Made by a program: the position numbers and the translations under genes
In this document: in pieces, positions 6,177 through 10,642 of the stretch
How the letters are laid out: each line of letters opens with the position of its first letter
Numbering within the stretch: position 1 is the stretch's first letter
From: Acidobacteriaceae bacterium
GTDB taxonomy: Bacteria; Acidobacteriota; Terriglobia; Terriglobales; Acidobacteriaceae
Assembly: GCA_003156495.1 (NCBI GenBank)
Contig: PMHC01000134.1
Coordinates: 1,653 to 12,294 of the forward strand
Direction of reading: 5' to 3'
Length of the DNA: 10,642 nt
The notes under the pieces: model-generated
What the model saw: the letters and a program-made list of their open reading frames with translations, nothing else
Told to the model about the DNA's origin: nothing
The model's database searches: none

Positions 6177-7616
6177 ATGGATTCGCCCGCCGCCAATCCG
6201 CAAGCTGTTTCCTCCGCTAATACGAGGGATAAACGTCATGTCGCGGCGCTTTCGATGGTCGCGGCAACGGTCATGACGCTGCTCAAGCTCGTCGCCGGCC
6301 TGCTCTCCGGCTCGCTGGGCGTGCTCTCCGACGCGGCGCACTCGGCCATCGATCTGGCCGGCGCGGCGCTTACCTTTTTCTCCGTGCAGGTCAGCGACAA
6401 GCCCGCCGATGAAGACCACACCTACGGGCACGGCAAAATCGAGAATCTCTCCGCCCTTGGCGAAGCCTCTTTGATGGCGCTCTCCGGCATTTGGATCGTC
6501 TGGGAGGCGACGCGGAGAATCTTCTTCCACCGGGTCGAGCTGCACCACTCGGTTTGGCCGGTGCTGGTGGTGCTCACATCGATCGCCGTCGATTTTTGGC
6601 GCTCGCGCAAGCTGCACATTGTGGCGCAGCGCACCGGCTCGCCGGCCCTGGCCACAGACGCCTTTCACTTCGCTTCAGACATCTGGGCCTCGTGCGCGGT
6701 TCTGGCCGGGCTGGGCTTTACCTGGCTGGGCGAGCAGATGCACTTCAGCGCGCTGGACTACGCCGATCCGCTGGCGGCCATCGTCGTTTCACTGATGATT
6801 CTGCGCATCACCATACGGCTGGGCCGCGAGGCGGTTAACGCGCTGATGGACGAGATTCCCGCCGAAACCCATCGGCAACTGGTCAGCGAAGTGGAGCGCG
6901 TGGGCGGCGTGCTCGCCGTCGAGCGGGCCCGCGTGCGCCGCGCCGGCCCAGGCTACTTTGCCGACCTGACTCTCGCGCTGCCGCGCCGCTACACCTTCGA
7001 GCACACCGACAAGCTGGTGGAAGAGGCTACGGCCGCCGTGCAGCGCATTCTGCCCACCGCCGATGTCGTCATCCACACCGTTCCCCGACAATCCCGCGCC
7101 GAAAGCATCTTCGACCGCGTGCGCGCCGTGGCCGCTCGCCGCAACGTTTCCGTGCATGAGCTGAGCATTCGAACGCGCCGCGGCCGCCTGCAGGTGGAGT
7201 TGCACATCGAAATCGAAGAAAACCTCAACCTGCGCGAGGCGCACGATTTTGTCTCTGCCATCGAAGCGGAAATTCTGCGCGAGGTTCCCGAAATCGACTC
7301 CGTGCTTACGCACATCGAAAGCGAGCCGGCCACGATCGAGCAGCCTGAAGAAGCCATTGCCGCGGAGCGCAAAATCGAGCAGGCGCTGCGCGCGGCGGCA
7401 GCGGCGCTGCCTGAAATCGCCGACGTGCACGACGTCGTAGTCGGCCACACCAACGACCGCATTTCCCTTACCTGCCACTGCTCGCTGCCCGACGAGTTGC
7501 CCATGAGTCGCGTGCACCAGTTAATCACCGCGCTCGAAGACCGTTTCAAGCTGGAATGCCCCGAGGTCTCCCGCGTCACCATCCATCCCGAGCCGGTGAC
7601 GGATAATACCCGTTAG
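6177..7616 (+). CDS. Cation diffusion facilitator (CDF) metal transporter with extended C-terminus
   Basis: This 479-residue inner-membrane protein is expected to export divalent metal (zinc-like) by proton exchange. Residues about 22-220 form the Cation_efflux membrane domain, with TM2 SDAAHSAIDL, the loop motif DHTYGHGKIENLSAL (80-94) and TM5 DAFHFASD. The metal site is H55/D59 and H164/D168, the HD-HD pairing usual in zinc transporters. The family normally has about 300 residues with one cytoplasmic ferredoxin-like dimerisation domain. Here some 255 residues follow the membrane part and read as three such units, at about 230-303, 307-384 and 398-472. Each has an N-terminal helix, beta strands and a closing VxxHTVP, VLTHIES or VTIHPEP. 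CHC at 433-435 adds possible cytoplasmic metal ligands. The start ATG is 13 nt after menG and has no Shine-Dalgarno, so translational coupling is likely. Family is secure; metal specificity is inference. Confidence 0.93.
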   Translation: MDSPAANPQAVSSANTRDKRHVAALSMVAATVMTLLKLVAGLLSGSLGVLSDAAHSAIDLAGAALTFFSVQVSDKPADEDHTYGHGKIENLSALGEASLMALSGIWIVWEATRRIFFHRVELHHSVWPVLVVLTSIAVDFWRSRKLHIVAQRTGSPALATDAFHFASDIWASCAVLAGLGFTWLGEQMHFSALDYADPLAAIVVSLMILRITIRLGREAVNALMDEIPAETHRQLVSEVERVGGVLAVERARVRRAGPGYFADLTLALPRRYTFEHTDKLVEEATAAVQRILPTADVVIHTVPRQSRAESIFDRVRAVAARRNVSVHELSIRTRRGRLQVELHIEIEENLNLREAHDFVSAIEAEILREVPEIDSVLTHIESEPATIEQPEEAIAAERKIEQALRAAAAALPEIADVHDVVVGHTNDRISLTCHCSLPDELPMSRVHQLITALEDRFKLECPEVSRVTIHPEPVTDNTR

Positions 7617-7648
7617 GCGGAATTTTCCGTCCGAGGCCGCTCGCAACC

Positions 7649-8419
7649 GTGAACACTCGCCGAATCGCCGACTATTTTCAGGTCTCCTCGCTACTGATGC
7701 TGCTGGTGGCCGTGGGACTGATGGCCGCCATCGTCACCATGCACTTCGCCATTCACGGCGCGGAGGTACAGGTGCCTACGCTCAAGGGCATGACAGTGGC
7801 CGATGCGCGCAGCCAGGCCGCCGGAATGGGACTCAACCTGGACGTGGACAATCGCTACTACTCGGGCGACGTCGCCGCCGGACATATTCTTTCGCAGGCC
7901 CCCGCCACAGGAACCGTGGTGCGCCGCGGATGGCGCGTCCGCGTAGCCGAAAGCCTCGGACCGCAAAAAGTGGATGTTCCCGACACCGTGGGCGCCGAAG
8001 AGCGCGTGGCCACGCTCAATTTGCGCCGCGCCGGACTGGGCGTCGGCACCATCATCCACCTGCCTTACGCCAACGTCGCCGAGGGCACGGTGCTGGCCCA
8101 GGATCCTCCCGCCCACGCGCAAGGGATTGCGCAGCCCAGCGTGAACCTGCTGGTCGCCGCATCCAGCGCCGAGGCGCCCGACGGCTACGTGATGCCCGAC
8201 ATGACTGGATTGCTGGCGGTAAGCGCCGAAGCGACGCTGGCCAAAGCGGGAATCAAACTTGCGCCGATCAGTTTTGTGAATGCGCCGATCGCGCCGGTGG
8301 GCAAAAGCGATGCACCGATCAAAGCGCCGGTCAAGCCCGGCTCGGTCATCGCGCAATCGCCCGCCGCCGGGTCGCGCATCGACCAAGATACGCGGGTCAA
8401 GCTGACCGTGGCGAAGTAG
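7649..8419 (+). CDS. Membrane-anchored protein with three PASTA domains, no kinase domain
   Basis: This 256-residue protein has one N-terminal membrane helix (about 14-34) after a short positive tail (MNTRRIADYF), placing the rest in the periplasm. Three PASTA domains follow: about 40-101 (VQVPTLKGMTVADARSQAAGMGL, ILSQAPATGTVVRRG), 107-171 (VDVPDTVGAEERVATLNLRRAGL, VLAQDPPAHAQG) and 180-255 (YVMPDMTGLLAVSAEATLAKAGI, VIAQSPAAGSRID). PASTA domains bind peptidoglycan fragments in Ser/Thr kinases and penicillin-binding proteins, but here neither partner is fused. A cell-wall sensing or scaffolding role is inference. The start is GTG at 7649, 32 nt after the CDF stop; a GAGG at 7633-7636 lies 12 nt upstream, which is somewhat far. 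PASTA3 carries an Ala-Pro-Ile repeat-bearing insertion (about 205-228). The last 23 nt overlap the convergent rsmB 3' end. Confidence 0.9.
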   Translation: MNTRRIADYFQVSSLLMLLVAVGLMAAIVTMHFAIHGAEVQVPTLKGMTVADARSQAAGMGLNLDVDNRYYSGDVAAGHILSQAPATGTVVRRGWRVRVAESLGPQKVDVPDTVGAEERVATLNLRRAGLGVGTIIHLPYANVAEGTVLAQDPPAHAQGIAQPSVNLLVAASSAEAPDGYVMPDMTGLLAVSAEATLAKAGIKLAPISFVNAPIAPVGKSDAPIKAPVKPGSVIAQSPAAGSRIDQDTRVKLTVAK

Positions 8420-9800
8420 AAGAGCCGGCGCGTTCCAGCAGCGCGACAAAAAATCCATCGGTAGGCACAATCCCCGGCAGCAGACGCAGCGCGCCCTCCG
8501 CCGTGAGTGAGCTTTCAAGCCGCACCGCGCCGTCATCGGTCAAAATACCCGCCTGCCGCAGCGATTCGATCGCTGGCGCAAAAGAAATCTGGCGCGCATC
8601 GGCGTTTTCCGCCAGAACAGCCGCAATCGTCTGCTCGTTTTCCTCCGGCTCCAGCGAACAGGTGGAATAAACGACGCGCCCGCCAACGCGCACCGCGCGC
8701 AGGGCCGCGCCAAGAATCGTGCGATGACGCGCGGCCTGACGCTCCAGATCTTCCGGCTGTAATCGGTGGCGAATCTCCGGATTGCGGCCCAGGGTTCCGG
8801 TGCCGCTGCACGGCGCATCAACCAGCGCCAGATCGAAGGCGGAATTCTCTTCGATTTCTGATGCGTCGGCGAGCCGGAATTCGATTCGTTCGGCGAAGTT
8901 TGCGAGCCGCTCCTTGAGCTGATCGAGCCGCTTGGAGCTTACATCGCAGGCCACGATGCTCGCCTCTGGGTTGCGCTCGGCCAGAATGAGCGTTTTGCCG
9001 CCCGGCGCGGCGCAGGCGTCGAGAATTTTTGCTGCTTTTTTATCCGAGTCGCAAAAAACGTGCGCGGCCAATTCGCCGACCAACTGCGAACCTTCGTCCT
9101 GAATGCGGAGGCGGTTTTCGCGGAAGGCATCGGTTGCCGCAACGTCACCACCAACAACGACGCGCACTGCGGCCAGCAGCGCTCCGGGAGCCAGTTCGAC
9201 GCCCGCCGCCGTCAATTCGCTTTCGACCGCGGCGCTTTCGATGCGCACGGCCAGCGGCGGCTGCGTTTGCCCGTGGCGGCAAATGGCGCGCGCGGCCTCC
9301 AAGCCGTAAGACTTAGCCCAGCGCTCGACCAGCCACGATGGATGCGCCTGAGAGAGAGCCAGCTCTTCGGAATTTTTTCCCAAAGCATCCGCGCGCGGAG
9401 CGGCGCCATTGAGTTTTCGCAAAACCGCATTCACCATGCGCGCCGCAAAGTGATGGCCGGCACGCTTGGCCAGCTCGACGCTCTCGCCGATGGCGGCATG
9501 CGCGGGAATGCGATCGAGAAAGCGCAATTGAAAGGCGCCCAGACGCAGCGCGATCCGCACCTCGGCGTCGAGCTTGGCATTCGGCCGCTTAAGAAAAGCC
9601 TTGAGTTGTTCGTCGATAAGAATCTGCCAGCGCAGCGTACCCAACACCAGCGCCGTGGCCAGATTGCGGTCGGCCGGCGCGAGCGCGCTCACGGCCGGCG
9701 CGCGCAATAGTTCATCGGCGTGCGCGCGGCCACGCTCAAGCTCCAGAAGAATCGCGAAGGCAGACTTGCGCGCAGCCGAGATTGTAGGCGCGGCGCTCAC
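8397..9800 (-). CDS. rsmB: 16S rRNA (cytosine-967-C5)-methyltransferase RsmB
   Basis: This 467-residue enzyme methylates C967 of 16S rRNA using SAM. Residues about 8-130 are the NusB-like RNA-binding domain (ARKSAFAILLELERGRAHADELL, LDRIPAHAAIGESVELAKRAG, FAARMVNAVLRKL). The methyltransferase core occupies about 230-456. It has IQDEGSQLVGELA, SAM motif I DACAAPGGKT (261-270), motif IV DAPCSGTGTLGRNPEIR with C331, and motif VI YSTCSLEPEENE with the catalytic nucleophile C381. It ends in the usual GFFVALLER. Length fits the family. Translation starts at GTG 9800, overlapping the fmt stop in GTGA. A GGAAGG (complement of 9806-9811) 5 nt upstream within the fmt end supports this start. fmt-rsmB is a widely conserved pair. 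The 3' end overlaps the convergent PASTA gene by 23 nt; the last residues (SSTSPRSA) lie beyond the conserved fold. Confidence 0.96.
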   Translation of the reverse strand: MSAAPTISAARKSAFAILLELERGRAHADELLRAPAVSALAPADRNLATALVLGTLRWQILIDEQLKAFLKRPNAKLDAEVRIALRLGAFQLRFLDRIPAHAAIGESVELAKRAGHHFAARMVNAVLRKLNGAAPRADALGKNSEELALSQAHPSWLVERWAKSYGLEAARAICRHGQTQPPLAVRIESAAVESELTAAGVELAPGALLAAVRVVVGGDVAATDAFRENRLRIQDEGSQLVGELAAHVFCDSDKKAAKILDACAAPGGKTLILAERNPEASIVACDVSSKRLDQLKERLANFAERIEFRLADASEIEENSAFDLALVDAPCSGTGTLGRNPEIRHRLQPEDLERQAARHRTILGAALRAVRVGGRVVYSTCSLEPEENEQTIAAVLAENADARQISFAPAIESLRQAGILTDDGAVRLESSLTAEGALRLLPGIVPTDGFFVALLERAGSSTSPRSA

Positions 9801-9811
9801 CCCAACCTTCC
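9797..9811 (-). promoter_or_regulatory. fmt-rsmB stop/start overlap with rsmB ribosome binding site
   Basis: On the minus strand, GGAAGG (complement of 9806-9811) is followed by 5 nt and then GTGA, in which the rsmB GTG (9800-9798) and the fmt TGA stop (9799-9797) overlap. This is the usual arrangement for termination-reinitiation coupling. It decides the rsmB start despite the non-ATG codon. Confidence 0.85.
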
Positions 9812-10642
9812 GTCCGCGGCCAGAAGATTGCCGCGCAGAAACTCCTCCGCGACCAGCCGCTTTTTGCCTTCGAGTTGCACTTCGAGAAGTTCGATCCAGC
9901 TTCCAGCAGCGCAGGCAACGAAGAGACGATGGTTCTCAATGCGTACACTGCCCGGCTCGGCGACGGCCGATTGATCGGCCACGGCCATGCGATGCACGAT
10001 CAGTTTTTTGCCTTTGAGCGCGGTGAATGAGCCCGGCCAGGGTTGGAAGCCGCGCCAGCGATTGAAAATTTCCCGCGCCGTGCGCGCGACAAAATCGATC
10101 CGTCCGTCTTCGCGGCTGAGAATCGGCGCCAGCGTCGCCTCTTCATTGCGCTGCGGCCGAGGATGAATCGATCCCTGAGCGAGAGCGGCCAGAGTTTCAA
10201 CGGCAAGCGGCGCGCCCCGCTCGGCAAGAATGGAAAACATTTCGGCGGCGGTCTCTTCGGAGCCGATTTCGACTTTCTGCTGCATGAGAATCGGCCCGGT
10301 GTCGAGCCCTTCTTCCAGGAGCATGGTCGTGTTGCCGGTGACGGCCTCGCCTATTGCCACCGCCCACTGGATCGGCGCCGCGCCGCGGTAGCGGGGCAGC
10401 AGCGATGCGTGCAGATTGATGCAACCCAGCCGCGGCAGCGCCAGCATCCAGGGCGGAATGATTCGCCCGTAGGCCACGACGACGATTGCGTCGGGTGCGA
10501 TCGCCTCGAGCCGCGCGCGAAACTCTTCATTGTTGCGAATTTTTTCCGGCTGCGTAACTTCAAGTCCGGCGGCCAGCGCGGCTTGCTTGACGGGCGGTGC
10601 GGTTAGTTGGCGGTCGCGGCCTACGGGGCGGTCGGGCTGCGA
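9797..10642 (-). CDS. fmt: Methionyl-tRNA formyltransferase, 5' end beyond window
   Basis: Fmt formylates initiator Met-tRNA using 10-formyltetrahydrofolate. The frame is open from the right edge, and 281 C-terminal residues are visible. The first ones (SQPDRPVGRDRQLTAPPVKQAALAAG) match the N-terminal part of the family, so only about 30 residues are missing. The catalytic triad is present as N76 and H78 (CINLHASLLPRYRGAAPIQW) and D114 (EEGLDTGPIL). The H-to-D distance of 36 residues equals that of E. coli H108-D144. The C-terminal tRNA-binding domain (about 172-275) is intact, with FNRWRGFQPWPGSFT and LEGKKRLVAEEFLRG. A GTG at 10477 opens a shorter frame (reading MAYGRIIP), but the conserved sequence upstream shows it is an internal valine codon. 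The stop TGA (9797-9799) shares bases with the rsmB GTG. In many bacteria def lies just upstream of fmt; that region is outside the window. Confidence 0.96.
   Translation of the reverse strand, partial: SQPDRPVGRDRQLTAPPVKQAALAAGLEVTQPEKIRNNEEFRARLEAIAPDAIVVVAYGRIIPPWMLALPRLGCINLHASLLPRYRGAAPIQWAVAIGEAVTGNTTMLLEEGLDTGPILMQQKVEIGSEETAAEMFSILAERGAPLAVETLAALAQGSIHPRPQRNEEATLAPILSREDGRIDFVARTAREIFNRWRGFQPWPGSFTALKGKKLIVHRMAVADQSAVAEPGSVRIENHRLFVACAAGSWIELLEVQLEGKKRLVAEEFLRGNLLAADGRLG

Noticed and set aside
6789..7517. 242-codon minus-strand frame opposite the CDF C-terminal region
   Set aside because: Composition and lack of motifs mark it as complement of the CDF gene. The CDF frame itself is continuous through all three C-terminal units.
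7618..7632. Small dyad CGGAA-TT-TTCCG after the CDF stop, considered as a terminator
   Set aside because: The stem is five pairs at most with a 2-nt loop and no T-run after it; the PASTA gene follows only 32 nt downstream, so read-through is more likely.
7691..8536. 281-codon minus-strand frame opposite the PASTA gene
   Set aside because: Arg/Gly/His-rich shadow; the plus strand encodes three clear PASTA repeats.

Overview
The window is about 10.6 kb of GC-rich chromosomal DNA, densely packed with housekeeping and envelope genes. The gene set is an RNase E/G, a glycine-rich outer-membrane beta-barrel protein, a secreted M24 peptidase, a GAF-GGDEF protein, MenG/UbiE, a CDF transporter, a stand-alone PASTA protein next to rsmB, and fmt. 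The outer-membrane protein indicates a Gram-negative cell. The combination, especially the PASTA gene beside fmt-rsmB, resembles Acidobacteriota (class Terriglobia). That placement is an inference from gene content; no marker here proves it.

Layout. Positions 1-1158 (+) hold the 3' part of an RNase E/G gene, closed by a clear intrinsic terminator (1179-1212). A secreted beta-barrel protein follows (1324-2160, +). A perfect 24-bp inverted repeat (2181-2238) lies between it and a convergent minus-strand group. In transcription order that group is a GAF-GGDEF diguanylate cyclase (5118-4066), a signal-peptide-bearing Xaa-Pro aminopeptidase (3967-2618), and a small unrecognised protein (2601-2251). 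A 280-bp divergent intergenic region (5119-5398) separates it from a plus-strand cluster. That cluster contains menG/ubiE (5399-6163), a CDF metal transporter with an unusually long C-terminus (6177-7616), and a membrane-anchored three-PASTA protein (7649-8419). From the right edge, fmt (partial, 10642-9797) and rsmB (9800-8397) run on the minus strand. They overlap by 4 nt, and rsmB overlaps the PASTA gene tail to tail by 23 nt.

How the genes relate. fmt and rsmB form the widely conserved translation pair: formylation of initiator Met-tRNA and 16S rRNA m5C967 methylation. RNase E/G matures or degrades RNA. MenG finishes menaquinone (or ubiquinone) synthesis. The beta-barrel protein, secreted peptidase, CDF transporter and PASTA protein are envelope functions. 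The GAF-GGDEF protein would make c-di-GMP and has an intact product-inhibition site.

I do not see a defence system, mobile element, CRISPR array, tRNA or biosynthetic cluster, and nothing here looks like an undescribed multi-gene system. The points most worth a second look are the CDF transporter with what appear to be three tandem C-terminal alpha/beta domains, the tandemly duplicated Shine-Dalgarno ahead of menG, the kinase-less PASTA protein with a repeat-bearing third domain, the 24-bp perfect inverted repeat, and the small orphan protein at 2251-2601.
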